A stretch of DNA of 57,769 bases, from the IMG/VR virus record IMGVR_UViG_3300006754_000018, positions 1 through 57,769 of that record, one strand, 5' to 3'. A model generated the notes under the pieces. It was not told where the DNA came from, did not search any database, and worked only from the letters and a program-made list of their open reading frames with translations. Of the stretch, positions 47,061 to 54,492 are shown piece by piece. Numbering within the stretch: the first letter of the stretch is position 1; each line of letters begins with the position of its first letter. Source of the DNA: a virus. The position numbers and the translations under genes were made by a program.

Positions 47061-47978
47061 CTACTCTTCCGCTAACTGCTGGAAGTATTTAAGCGCATCG
47101 TCTTCTTCATCTGTATTAGATGTTGCAGCAACAGGAACTTTACTTAGTTCATCATCTGTTGCAACAGGAGCCGCAACCTCACGATGATTGTCTTCATCAG
47201 CAACCTCTGGATCCTGATAACGTAATGAACCAGTTGGTAGTTTAGAACCAAGAACTGTGTCAAGACGCTTCTTAAGAGCATCATACTCTTTGAACTGATC
47301 AGGAGCAACGAATTCACTTAGGTCATTAACCTTATCGTAAATTCCTTCAAGTGCCTTATCATCATCTAGTAGTGCTTCTACCTTACCGAACTCTGAACTA
47401 TCATAGTTCCAGAACCCTGCAACCTGTTTGATCTTCAACTTGAAGTTAGCACCTTTCCAGAAATCAAATGGATTGATTGGATCCTCATCCTCAAATTCTG
47501 GTTGCATTGAAGCAGTAATCTTATCAAAGATCTTCTTACCAAACTTGTAGATGAAGACTTTACCTTCATTCTCAGGATTGGAAGAATCCTTAACAACATA
47601 TACATTTGCATAGTAAGAAAGCTTACGCTTCTGCTTACGTGCAATATCCTTATCTGATTCCCGACCACTGTTCCAGAGACTACGATTTAGTTCTCCAACA
47701 GGATCATCTTTACTTACTGTGGTCAAAGAATTCTCAATATACCAACCGCCTGGTCCTTGAAAAGCATGGCTCCAAACCTGAACCCAAGGAAGTTCCATAT
47801 TAGCATGTTGAGGAAGGAACCTAACAACGGCATAACCGTTACCCGCCTTATCAACTGCTGGTTTCCAGAGTCGTTCGTCAGTATTATTGCCCCTCTCGTT
47901 GAGTTTCTCAACTTTCTTCATCAATCTCTCTGTGAGAGACCCCGAGCGGGATTGTTTTTTTAAGTCAGCAAATGACAT
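47061..47978 (-). CDS. 32: Single-stranded DNA-binding protein gp32
   Basis: Core motifs align with T4 gp32: KQKRKLSYYANVYVVKD (T4 KRKTSYWANILVVKD), NPENEGKVFIYKFGKKIFDK and GANFKLKIKQVAGFWNYDSS. The basic N-terminus KKQSRSGS fits the LAST-type self-assembly motif, and the tail is acidic (DEEDDALKYFQQL). There is no Cys in the protein, so the T4 zinc site (H64/C77/C87/C90) is absent. 305 residues. Its promoter is a perfect sigma70 consensus. Confidence 0.9.
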   Translation of the reverse strand: MSFADLKKQSRSGSLTERLMKKVEKLNERGNNTDERLWKPAVDKAGNGYAVVRFLPQHANMELPWVQVWSHAFQGPGGWYIENSLTTVSKDDPVGELNRSLWNSGRESDKDIARKQKRKLSYYANVYVVKDSSNPENEGKVFIYKFGKKIFDKITASMQPEFEDEDPINPFDFWKGANFKLKIKQVAGFWNYDSSEFGKVEALLDDDKALEGIYDKVNDLSEFVAPDQFKEYDALKKRLDTVLGSKLPTGSLRYQDPEVADEDNHREVAAPVATDDELSKVPVAATSNTDEEDDALKYFQQLAEE

Positions 47979-48023
47979 TTAGTATTCTCCGTATTTTTGT
48001 ATTTGGAAGTATTGACCGTATTA

Positions 48024-48052
48024 ATTATACTAGTATTAGTCGTGTTTGTCAA
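48024..48052 (-). promoter_or_regulatory. Perfect consensus sigma70 promoter of gp32
   Basis: Minus strand: TTGACA (48047-48052), 17 bases, TATAAT (48024-48029), 46 bases upstream of the gp32 ATG. The -35 overlaps the end of the upstream gene. Confidence 0.85.
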
Positions 48053-48402
48053 TCCTCAGATTGGAAATCTGATATTTGACCTTCTAACCTGTTTAATGTA
48101 TCGGACAAGTGATCAAAGAAAGCATCAACGTTTTGATTGGGTTTTAATCCCAGAAATTCAGCAGACTTTAAAGCCTGTTCTCGCATCTCCTTTGCATCAG
48201 GATCATCCTTCTCAAGAGACAACCTGAACATAAAGTTCTTCTGTTTATCGACAAGTTTCCTCATCGTGTTAAGATGATGTTTGGTAAAAGGCGAATAAGG
48301 ATCAAATCCCTGTTTTGCCATAATATCCATTAAATCCTCTTGAAGCTCTTGTATCTCGGCCATTGCGGCTCTGACTACTGGAGATTTAAAGAAATCACTC
48401 AT
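48049..48402 (-). CDS. DUF1825-family protein, 117 aa
   Basis: MSDFFKSPVVRAAMAEIQEL, then LMDIMAKQGFDPYS, HHLNTMRKLVDKQKNFMFRL and KDDPDAKEMREQALKSAEFL match DUF1825, a family otherwise typical of cyanobacteria (from memory). Function unknown. Exact CATAAATA late element 27 bases upstream; gp32 lies downstream with its own promoter. Confidence 0.75.
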   Translation of the reverse strand: MSDFFKSPVVRAAMAEIQELQEDLMDIMAKQGFDPYSPFTKHHLNTMRKLVDKQKNFMFRLSLEKDDPDAKEMREQALKSAEFLGLKPNQNVDAFFDHLSDTLNRLEGQISDFQSED

Positions 48403-48411
48403 GGTTAAAAA

Positions 48412-48714
48412 TTAGCTTTCAACACTACTATTTATGTATTTTTCGACCCACATAGGTAGATATACCAAGGTAAGTGCGGCATTCCAAAAAGTAATAAAAA
48501 AGAATAAATGAAGTAGTCTGTTAGGTGAAAATATCAAACCCAACACAACAACAATCACCCACAGATAATCCAAAACTCTATGAAAGGCCTGCCACCCATC
48601 ACCAAACTTCTCTATCAGTTTATCTCTCTGATGAGCAAAGAATGGTGATACGTGTCTCATGATAACGAACCCCTCATTGAGGAACATTATTGTGAAACCT
48701 ATCCAGAATATCAT
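48412..48714 (-). CDS. Hypothetical membrane protein, 100 aa
   Basis: Hydrophobic segments at about 1-20, 47-63 and 66-85, with a soluble loop FFAHQRDKLIEKFGDGW between the first two. ATG overlaps the stop of the gp33-like gene (ATGA). No family recognised. Confidence 0.65.
   Translation of the reverse strand: MIFWIGFTIMFLNEGFVIMRHVSPFFAHQRDKLIEKFGDGWQAFHRVLDYLWVIVVVLGLIFSPNRLLHLFFFITFWNAALTLVYLPMWVEKYINSSVES
48429..48436 (-). promoter_or_regulatory. Late promoter CATAAATA
   Basis: Exact NATAAATA element inside the end of the membrane-protein gene, upstream of the DUF1825 gene. Confidence 0.5.
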
Positions 48715-48965
48715 AAAGGTAATTTAGATCTTGATGTTCTCTTAAGATAGTTTAGTTCAGTTGCTTGAGCTTTTAACTTCTCCTTAAGAGGTTTGGTAAT
48801 TAACTTACCTACTGACTCGAATTCTATATTCTTATCTTCACAATAACTAATTATTGCTTCAATATAATTTAGATTAGACTTCTGTACAAGTGTCTCGATG
48901 TCACTAGTAAATTTGTTCTGACAAAGAAACTTTTCTTTGAGCAGTTCGTTAACGTCTTTCGCCAT
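48711..48965 (-). CDS. 33: gp33-like late-transcription accessory protein, 84 aa
   Basis: ATG at 48965 (MAKDVNELLKEKFLCQN) overlaps the exonuclease stop by 17 bases; the frame is open to 49046. NYIEAIISYCEDKNIEFESV and LITKPLKEKLKAQATELNYL, then the basic RTSRSKLPL, resemble cyanophage gp33 proteins as I recall them. T4 gp33 bridges RNA polymerase to the sliding clamp at late promoters; its C-terminus binds the clamp. Assignment is by resemblance and position near gp32. Confidence 0.55.
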   Translation of the reverse strand: MAKDVNELLKEKFLCQNKFTSDIETLVQKSNLNYIEAIISYCEDKNIEFESVGKLITKPLKEKLKAQATELNYLKRTSRSKLPL

Positions 48966-49635
48966 ACTCTCCGAGTTTACATGTGACAAATTCTTCGACA
49001 TATTCTGTAAGAAGTTTAATATAGTCACGTTTGTTCGACTTTTCATAGACTTTCACCTTGCCATCATCGGCAACCATAAGGGTAACAATTTTTTTAACAG
49101 ATATGCCTGTCATCTCAAAATACATGCAAGCATAAGCGGTTTCTTGTACAAAGTACTGTTGAATCCACTTCTCTGGTTTTATCTTTTTTGAAGTCTTAAA
49201 ATCTATAATGGCTAATTCACCATTATATTCTGCAATACAATCAACCCTTCCAGCTATACCGAAATACTCACTATATAGTGGTTTTTCTAAAGCGTGAATA
49301 TTATTTATATTGTCTAAAGAATCCTTTGCTGCAAGGAATAATGCTTTAGTTGTAGGCAGAACATCTAACTTATCAATATCCTCATTTAGAAGATATTTTT
49401 CTACCAAATCGTGGAATCTAGTTCCCCTATCAGTAGAGACTTTTGTTATCTGATTTGCGACTTCTTCACCGACCTTCTTACGCCAATTCATAAAGATTTG
49501 ACGATTATAGAAACTCGTTATCGATGTAATAGATGGGGCTTTCTTCCCACTGGGAAGGGTATAATACCTCACTCCATCAATTTGATTAGCTTCTAACTCA
49601 AAGTCACCAAGTTTATTTAAATGAACAAACGTCAT
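48949..49635 (-). CDS. PD-(D/E)XK exonuclease (RecB/Cas4-like), 228 aa
   Basis: Active-site pattern: GRVDCIAEY (Asp), LAIIDFKTSKK (D-x-K) and QYFVQETAYA (QxxxY-type) in the order of RecB-family nucleases. An upstream helix with RGTRFHDLVEKYL (conserved His/Glu) completes the fold. Expected role: host DNA degradation or recombination-linked end processing. Stop overlaps gp33-like start; start overlaps PhoH by four bases. Confidence 0.8.
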   Translation of the reverse strand: MTFVHLNKLGDFELEANQIDGVRYYTLPSGKKAPSITSITSFYNRQIFMNWRKKVGEEVANQITKVSTDRGTRFHDLVEKYLLNEDIDKLDVLPTTKALFLAAKDSLDNINNIHALEKPLYSEYFGIAGRVDCIAEYNGELAIIDFKTSKKIKPEKWIQQYFVQETAYACMYFEMTGISVKKIVTLMVADDGKVKVYEKSNKRDYIKLLTEYVEEFVTCKLGEYGERR

Positions 49636-50396
49636 AAAGAAAGAGCGAGTTTAGTAACCAAATAGTTTCTTACTAAACCAGATCGAACAATATCATCAAG
49701 ACCAAATTCAACAACACCGAAATCATCTTCCATGATCTCAATGATACGTTTAAAGTCTAGGATTCCATTCTTCTCATTGGATTTAGTGAGATCTGTTTGT
49801 GTAGAGTCACCGCAAAATACTATTTTACAGTTATCTCCTACTCTTGTTATTATACTATCTAACTCGTGAAAGTTCAAGTTTTGCATTTCATCAACAAGAA
49901 CAATGCAATTATCAAGTGTTGTTCCTCTAATAAATGAAGTACTCCAGAAGGAAATAGTCTCCTGTGTTTTAAGATTTCCATAGAGCATCTCGAAATCTGC
50001 ATCTGTAGGCATCTCAAACATGTACTTCACCATGTTTTTGTAAGGTATCTGATAAAGTGAGGACTTGTCTTCATGATCGCCAGGAAGAAAGCCAATTTCA
50101 CGGGTACTAACAAGAGACCTAACAATATAAATTTTTTCGTAAGGCGTAGTTTCATTTAGAACGTCCTTAAGGGCCAGATATAGACTGATAAATGTCTTAC
50201 CAGTTCCAGCAGCTCCATAGGCAAAAAGATTCTTACCTTTGGCATAATAATCAAATAAAATCTTCTGATTATCAGTAATTGGTTCTACAGGAACCAACAT
50301 ACCATCATTAATAGGTTTCTTGCGACGCATTTGTTTCGCAGTCATTCCCACTCCAATAGGATCAGAGTTACTTGATGCTCTTTTCCGTCTTGCCAT
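49632..50396 (-). CDS. phoH: PhoH-like ATPase, 254 aa
   Basis: Walker A GAAGTGKT (residues 61-68), Walker B IVLVDEMQN, and the PhoH segment CGDSTQTDL. Residues 1-30 are basic. The protein is widely present in marine phages. It has been linked to RNA metabolism, but its role in infection is not settled. Confidence 0.9.
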   Translation of the reverse strand: MARRKRASSNSDPIGVGMTAKQMRRKKPINDGMLVPVEPITDNQKILFDYYAKGKNLFAYGAAGTGKTFISLYLALKDVLNETTPYEKIYIVRSLVSTREIGFLPGDHEDKSSLYQIPYKNMVKYMFEMPTDADFEMLYGNLKTQETISFWSTSFIRGTTLDNCIVLVDEMQNLNFHELDSIITRVGDNCKIVFCGDSTQTDLTKSNEKNGILDFKRIIEIMEDDFGVVEFGLDDIVRSGLVRNYLVTKLALSL

Positions 50397-50671
50397 TATC
50401 CGTTCCTAGTATTGATGCCACGACCTGCAAGTCTTCCTTGAATACCAGCAGACTTCTCCGCTTTCTTCAAGACCTCAGACCAGCCAGGATTCTTATTGTG
50501 AAGTTTATCTCTCCACTCACCAACTTCTCCAACGCCTGGACATGTACTAGGGTCAGAGAAGTCACGAGTCCAATTGGGATTGTCTTCCTTCCACTGATCC
50601 CAAGCATGAACACTCATAATAACTTCCTTTGTCTCACCAGTTTCCGTATTTTTTACAGGATAAGTAGCCAT
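50396..50671 (-). CDS. Conserved phage protein (FmdB-like without zinc ligands), 91 aa
   Basis: MATYPVKNTETGETKEVIMS, then WDQWKEDNPNWTRDFSDPS and GWSEVLKKAEKSAGIQGR follow the layout of phage proteins related to FmdB, where the Cys pairs are often lost. Only one Cys here. Function unknown. Coupled to PhoH and ThyX by one-base overlaps. Confidence 0.65.
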   Translation of the reverse strand: MATYPVKNTETGETKEVIMSVHAWDQWKEDNPNWTRDFSDPSTCPGVGEVGEWRDKLHNKNPGWSEVLKKAEKSAGIQGRLAGRGINTRNG

Positions 50672-51327
50672 TAATCTTCATCCTCAACGGTTATCCATTC
50701 CAAAGCTTCCGACACTATTGGAAATGTTTCGACAAAAACATCTCTACATGATTCTGCAATCTGCATATGTTCTTTCTGTGTTCCATGTGCAGAACGTAAA
50801 TTTATATAGTGTATCCAAGAACGACAAGATCCAGTCATATAGATCTTAGTGGGAGTACAAAGGGGAAGTACCATTCTAGCGCACTCCTTTGCCACACCAA
50901 TCTCTAACATCTGACCATATAAGTTAGTAGCAGAACTGAACAAAGTCTTCATCTGTCTTTCTAACTTATCCACAATTTCAGGATCCAAATCATCAATAGA
51001 GTTCTGACGATTCTTCACATCTTGTCTTCTAAGTTCTGGTAATTCAATCTTACCTAAGTCACTAGTACTAGCATACCTTTGAGAAAACTCTTGGAATGTA
51101 AAAGATCTATGACGTAGTATCTGTGCAGCAATCGCACGAGTTGTCTCAATCTCTAGTGTCATAGAGGATTGTTCAAAAACTGACCAATGATTATGTTTGA
51201 TGCAGTATCTAAGTAATCCAGCAAATTTATCATTCTCTTGATTAGACGGATTAGAAACTCTGGCAATATACGCCATCAGTTTTTCCGCATCAGGAGTTAC
51301 TGATACCAATTGTACATTTTTTGCCAT
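50671..51327 (-). CDS. thyX: Flavin-dependent thymidylate synthase ThyX
   Basis: ATG at 51327 lies four bases after the stop of the 55-residue gene upstream, so it is preferred over 51369. The ThyX signature RHRSFTFQEFSQRY (residues 72-85) matches RHRxxSxNxxSxRY with Thr and Gln variants at two positions. NLRSAHGTQKEHM near the end is the substrate-binding region. 218 residues. It makes dTMP from dUMP using FAD and methylene-tetrahydrofolate for phage DNA. Confidence 0.92.
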   Translation of the reverse strand: MAKNVQLVSVTPDAEKLMAYIARVSNPSNQENDKFAGLLRYCIKHNHWSVFEQSSMTLEIETTRAIAAQILRHRSFTFQEFSQRYASTSDLGKIELPELRRQDVKNRQNSIDDLDPEIVDKLERQMKTLFSSATNLYGQMLEIGVAKECARMVLPLCTPTKIYMTGSCRSWIHYINLRSAHGTQKEHMQIAESCRDVFVETFPIVSEALEWITVEDED

Positions 51328-51331
51328 ACAG

Positions 51332-51499
51332 TTAGTCGGTGTATCCGTCATCGTCGTCGCATGAGTCATAATGTGGTTCTTTTAATTGAGTCCGAATCTT
51401 GGTGGTATATGCATCCACATCAGAATATACTTCCGATTCTAACACATTTACCAGAGATTTCAAGTTTTTGACAACGGCTTTAAGTTTTTCCTTTTCCAT
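51332..51499 (-). CDS. Small conserved cyanophage protein, 55 aa
   Basis: ATG at 51499, stop at 51332-51334. MEKEKLKAVVKNLKSLVN and a poly-Asp end (CDDDDGYTD). I recall similar short proteins upstream of thyX in cyanophages. Function unknown. Confidence 0.65.
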   Translation of the reverse strand: MEKEKLKAVVKNLKSLVNVLESEVYSDVDAYTTKIRTQLKEPHYDSCDDDDGYTD

Positions 51500-51501
51500 T
51501 A

Positions 51502-51981
51502 CTAGATATAGTAGTTGAAGTTTATTAACACCCTTTTGGCTGTATCAGTGGAAGTTACTCCACGATGCTTTTCATTTGAATCAAATGTAAGCATACGGTT
51601 TTCAACACTGTCAAATTTCATACCATTTTCAAATTCCGTGTATCCATTATTGGTATTAATATAATAGATGGAAGTTATACAGTCGTCAACATCCGAATGA
51701 AACGCATGTCCAACAGGCTGAGGTGTTTTCATATTTAGATTAGCTTTACTCCTAACAAATGCCGTTGCATCGAATTTCTGGAATACAGGATCCAAGAGCT
51801 CCCAACATCGGCTAACAGGTGCATAATCCAAATATAAACCATGAACAAACTGGAAATGTCCATCCCCAGGCATCACAACACCATCTATACAATTCCAAGG
51901 AATCTCCATACCCATAAAGACATCCTGAATATCTCTAAATTGGTTAGGAGGAAGGAAATTCTCAGTTATTTTATATTTCAC
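51502..51981 (-). CDS. 2OG-Fe(II) oxygenase-like protein, 159 aa
   Basis: HxD in AFHSDVDDC, distal His and HRG in EKHRGVTST, Arg in AKRVLINFNY. Full ligand set, short form like the 14768-15268 protein. The only oxygenase outside the fibre and accessory regions; it lies among DNA-metabolism genes. Confidence 0.8.
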   Translation of the reverse strand: MKYKITENFLPPNQFRDIQDVFMGMEIPWNCIDGVVMPGDGHFQFVHGLYLDYAPVSRCWELLDPVFQKFDATAFVRSKANLNMKTPQPVGHAFHSDVDDCITSIYYINTNNGYTEFENGMKFDSVENRMLTFDSNEKHRGVTSTDTAKRVLINFNYYI

Positions 51982-52201
51982 CGTGTTCTTCTGCCTCTTT
52001 CAATAACCCAGATACCAACTTCTCAGTATCATCCATTGTTTTCACAGCAAATATTGAAGACTTCATATACTTCTTCAACCTCTTGTACTTTTTAAGTACC
52101 TTCTTATATTCTTCTTGATTGATATTAACATTACCCTGTTTAGGGGTTGGTGTCGATTCCTGTACTGGTTCTTCCTGTACAGGTTCTTGTTCTTCAGTCA
52201 T
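51971..52201 (-). CDS. Hypothetical protein with disordered acidic N-terminus, 76 aa
   Basis: MTEEQEPVQEEPVQESTPTP is a Glu/Pro tail, followed by a Lys-rich helix (YKKVLKKYKRLKKYMKS). Overlaps the oxygenase gene by 11 bases. No family recognised. Confidence 0.6.
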   Translation of the reverse strand: MTEEQEPVQEEPVQESTPTPKQGNVNINQEEYKKVLKKYKRLKKYMKSSIFAVKTMDDTEKLVSGLLKEAEEHGEI

Positions 52202-52395
52202 TGAGTCACCTTCTTAACAGTAAGTTCGATGGAATCATCATCCATCTCCCATTCCTCATCAACTACATATCCATTCTCAGAGATAGTTTCGTAAATAACC
52301 TCTCTTGCATCCTGTTGTGATACACTAGATCTAAAGACCTCTTTTCCAGATTGGTCTTCAATTGTACCATTGGGGTATATGTGAAATTTCTGCAT
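52198..52395 (-). CDS. Hypothetical protein, 65 aa
   Basis: ATG at 52395 shares a base with the upstream stop (TGATG). MQKFHIYPNGTIEDQSGKEV looks like a small beta-rich domain, ending in an acidic strand pair. Coupled to its neighbours; function unknown. Confidence 0.6.
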   Translation of the reverse strand: MQKFHIYPNGTIEDQSGKEVFRSSVSQQDAREVIYETISENGYVVDEEWEMDDDSIELTVKKVTQ

Positions 52396-52697
52396 CACTT
52401 TTCCTCCTCATCCTTGGGTTTCCTCTTTCTGGTCTTTCTCTCTGGTGGTGTAGGTTCCGCCTTCTTTATCATGGAAGATTTCCATAACTTAGGATTGACT
52501 TGACCATCTGACTGTTTCCAAGCTACGACATTTTTATACTTGTCATAGTAATAATCAAACATCTCAGTTGTACTATCACCTAAAGCAATATCGTAACAAG
52601 TTTTATCCTCATTACGATATTCAACGAGATATGCAGTATAAGGAAGTTTTTTATCCTTTGCTAACTCTGGATCACAGTTTTCGTGAATTACGTTCAA
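52395..52697 (-). CDS. Hypothetical protein, 100 aa (TTG start)
   Basis: No ATG is near the beginning; TTG at 52697 overlaps the upstream stop as TTGA, imitating the usual ATGA coupling. NVIHENCDPELAKDKKLPY, central YYDKYKNVVAWKQSD, and a basic tail KTRKRKPKDEEEK. Family unknown. Confidence 0.55.
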   Translation of the reverse strand: MNVIHENCDPELAKDKKLPYTAYLVEYRNEDKTCYDIALGDSTTEMFDYYYDKYKNVVAWKQSDGQVNPKLWKSSMIKKAEPTPPERKTRKRKPKDEEEK

Positions 52698-53299
52698 CTT
52701 CTATTCCCCCAAGTAATCTCTGGAAATGCTTCGGAAACCAATTCTCTATCAATCTTATACTTTGATGATAGTTGTTTATCTTTTACAAGAATAAGAATAT
52801 CTGCCTCTTCTTTATGGAGAGTCTCAAGTAAATTAATAAACATACTTTCTCTCTTTATTTTGTTAAGTTGGTCATCACCACCTTTCACAAAACGATAAAA
52901 CTGTCTTCCACCAGTACGAATAGTAGTTCTCTGAGGCAACCCCTTCTTAGGATCCGCCTGTTGATCACCATCTACTGGTTGATATGGAACAGGTCCGTCT
53001 GGAAGCATAGAAACGACACTTTCATCAAAATTCCAGATGAACATCATTTTCATACCATCATTATTACAATGTGTTCTAATGAGATCTACCTTTTTGGACC
53101 TAACTCTCTCAGAACCAACTGCGTCTAAGATCTCATTAACCAAAGGATTAGGTGGCAATTCCCGTTTTTTAACTGCCACTGTCCTTGGTTTAGATGGAGT
53201 TGCTGCAGCTTTCGCTGCAGGCTTGCGTGTAGTTGTTGTCTTCTTACGAGCTGTGGATTTACTCTTCCTCGGTGTCGGTGTCTTCTTCGCTGTCGTCAT
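52694..53299 (-). CDS. DUF6433-family protein with histone-like basic tail, 201 aa
   Basis: ATG at 53299. Residues 1-45 are an Ala/Lys/Thr/Pro tail of histone-H1 style (KSTARKKTTTTRKPAAKAA). The folded part has PLVNEILDAVGSERVRSKK, DLIRTHCNNDGMKMMF, SVVSMLPDGPVPYQP, as recalled for DUF6433 of marine T4-like phages. The tail may bind DNA (inference). Overlaps the membrane-protein gene by 41 bases. Confidence 0.65.
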   Translation of the reverse strand: MTTAKKTPTPRKSKSTARKKTTTTRKPAAKAAATPSKPRTVAVKKRELPPNPLVNEILDAVGSERVRSKKVDLIRTHCNNDGMKMMFIWNFDESVVSMLPDGPVPYQPVDGDQQADPKKGLPQRTTIRTGGRQFYRFVKGGDDQLNKIKRESMFINLLETLHKEEADILILVKDKQLSSKYKIDRELVSEAFPEITWGNRS

Positions 53300-53504
53300 A
53301 GTTGTTTTCAAATCGAAGTGCTAAAATCTCATCAGGGATTAAATTACCATTTTCATCAAACATTTCGGGGTGAGTTGCATAAGCAACTTGTTGATTTGCT
53401 TGTTGAAAAAGAATGTTTTGTTGGGCTAACCATCCTATTATACCACCAATCATCAAAAATGTCACGCACAATAGGGTCATTATAACAAGTGCTGTAGCTT
53501 CCAT
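53259..53504 (-). CDS. Conserved cyanophage membrane protein, 81 aa
   Basis: One transmembrane segment (residues 5-27, LVIMTLLCVTFLMIGGIIGW), then QQ-rich linker and HPEMFDENGNLIPDEI, which I recall as conserved in cyanophages, and a poly-acidic end. The HPEM motif also occurs in the 57333-57677 membrane protein. Confidence 0.7.
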   Translation of the reverse strand: MEATALVIMTLLCVTFLMIGGIIGWLAQQNILFQQANQQVAYATHPEMFDENGNLIPDEILALRFENNYDDSEEDTDTEEE

Positions 53505-53519
53505 AGCTCCTCTCCGTGG

Positions 53520-53672
53520 TTAGTTCTTTTTCTTTATGTCTAGAGAGAGATCAATTTCTCTGTTAAAGAGACTAAACCTCATCTCAAAGGTCTTCTTCGG
53601 TTCTGGTTTCTTAGGATCTCCTTTTAGTAAAAGTTCAACGCCCTTATTTATGTCAATATCTCCAAGTGACAC
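53520..53672 (-). CDS. Small hypothetical protein, 50 aa (GTG start)
   Basis: GTG at 53672, one base after the stop of the glutaredoxin-domain gene, to TAA at 53520. SLGDIDINKGVELLLKGDP, then KKTFEMRFSLFNREIDLSL, a beta-strand-rich basic peptide. No family recognised; the start codon and small size keep the confidence moderate. Confidence 0.5.
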   Translation of the reverse strand: MSLGDIDINKGVELLLKGDPKKPEPKKTFEMRFSLFNREIDLSLDIKKKN

Positions 53673-53673
53673 G

Positions 53674-54201
53674 TTAAATTACCCGATGTTCTTTAAGGTA
53701 TCTAATAGCTTTCTGGGCATCACCAATGTGTTTTCCAGCTAACTCTACCTGTGGAAAGGATTTTGAATTTGGGAACTTCGTCTCAAACTCTTCTTCAGTA
53801 TAATCAACGCCAACTAACAAATATTCATAATCTTTTCCTACCATATCAAAAACCATTTGAAGTTTAGTACAAACGGCACATCCTTCTTTCCCATAAATTG
53901 TAAACATAGTTCTATTGCGTTCTGGTATAGGTTCAACGACTTCAACAGTTTCCCATTGATGTCTATAGACGATTAATCCCGTCAAAGTTTCTTCACTAAT
54001 ACAAACGGTAAAATACTCAGGCAATAAGCAAAGTATTCTACCTTCAGTATAAGATCCACCACAGTCAGGAACTCGTACTACTGTGTCGTGTCTGACTTTT
54101 TTGGTCTTCGCAGAATCTAAGAAAACTACTTTCGAGTCCTTCGGTTGTCTTGTTGCCCTGCGATACCCAGACATGGCAGAATTCGTAGACGGATCGTACA
54201 T
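53674..54201 (-). CDS. Glutaredoxin-domain protein with N-terminal extension, 175 aa
   Basis: Residues 98-175 are a glutaredoxin: MFTIYGKEGCAVCTK with the CxxC, SFPQVELAGKHIGDAQ with the cis-Pro, then a final helix. Residues 35-95 look like a small beta-barrel (RHDTVVRVPDCGG, EGRILCLLPEYF, LIVYRHQWETVEVV). Cyanophage glutaredoxins are usually about 80 residues, so this is a fusion or two domains. A start at Met 98 (53910) is possible. The first 46 codons overlap another frame. It could reduce ribonucleotide reductase or other disulfides. Confidence 0.7.
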   Translation of the reverse strand: MYDPSTNSAMSGYRRATRQPKDSKVVFLDSAKTKKVRHDTVVRVPDCGGSYTEGRILCLLPEYFTVCISEETLTGLIVYRHQWETVEVVEPIPERNRTMFTIYGKEGCAVCTKLQMVFDMVGKDYEYLLVGVDYTEEEFETKFPNSKSFPQVELAGKHIGDAQKAIRYLKEHRVI

Positions 54202-54292
54202 AATCTAAGGTAAGGTAGGGTTTAAGAGTCAAAAACGATTCCTGACGTAATAACATACGTTCGTCACTATATCTCCAATCTTCACAAGTCAT
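54065..54292 (-). CDS. Hypothetical protein, 75 aa
   Basis: ATG at 54292 (MTCEDWRYSDERMLLRQE), with YVRSVYEFCHVWVSQGNKTT as the most protein-like part; the last 46 codons overlap the 54201 gene out of frame by 137 bases. I recall short cyanophage proteins of this type. The real end might be affected by a frameshift. Confidence 0.5.
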   Translation of the reverse strand: MTCEDWRYSDERMLLRQESFLTLKPYLTLDYVRSVYEFCHVWVSQGNKTTEGLESSFLRFCEDQKSQTRHSSTSS

Positions 54293-54491
54293 CTTCTTCT
54301 CGAGCCTTGATAAATTGATCCATGTGATCAATGAGTTGATCCGCATCAATTAAATTATTAATACTCGAAACCATCTGAGCGATTTCTCTTGCTACAAATG
54401 CCCTTTCGGACCTAGCAGCAAATGCAAGTGCGTTTCTTAAACATTCTTCCGCATCTTTCAATGATTCCTCTACTTGAGTTGAGAGTGACAT
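54282..54491 (-). CDS. Conserved helical protein, 69 aa
   Basis: ATG at 54491 follows GGAGGTTAAA, where the talC stop and a perfect ribosome-binding site coincide. MSLSTQVEESLKDAEECLRN, then FAARSERAFVAREIAQMV; all helical. Conserved next to talC in cyanophages as I recall. Function unknown. Confidence 0.65.
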   Translation of the reverse strand: MSLSTQVEESLKDAEECLRNALAFAARSERAFVAREIAQMVSSINNLIDADQLIDHMDQFIKAREEDDL

Positions 54492-54492
54492 T

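Noticed and set aside
53645-53652. CATAAATA late element inside the 53672 gene
   Set aside because: It lies within a reading frame and about 140 bases from the next start, so a chance match is likelier.
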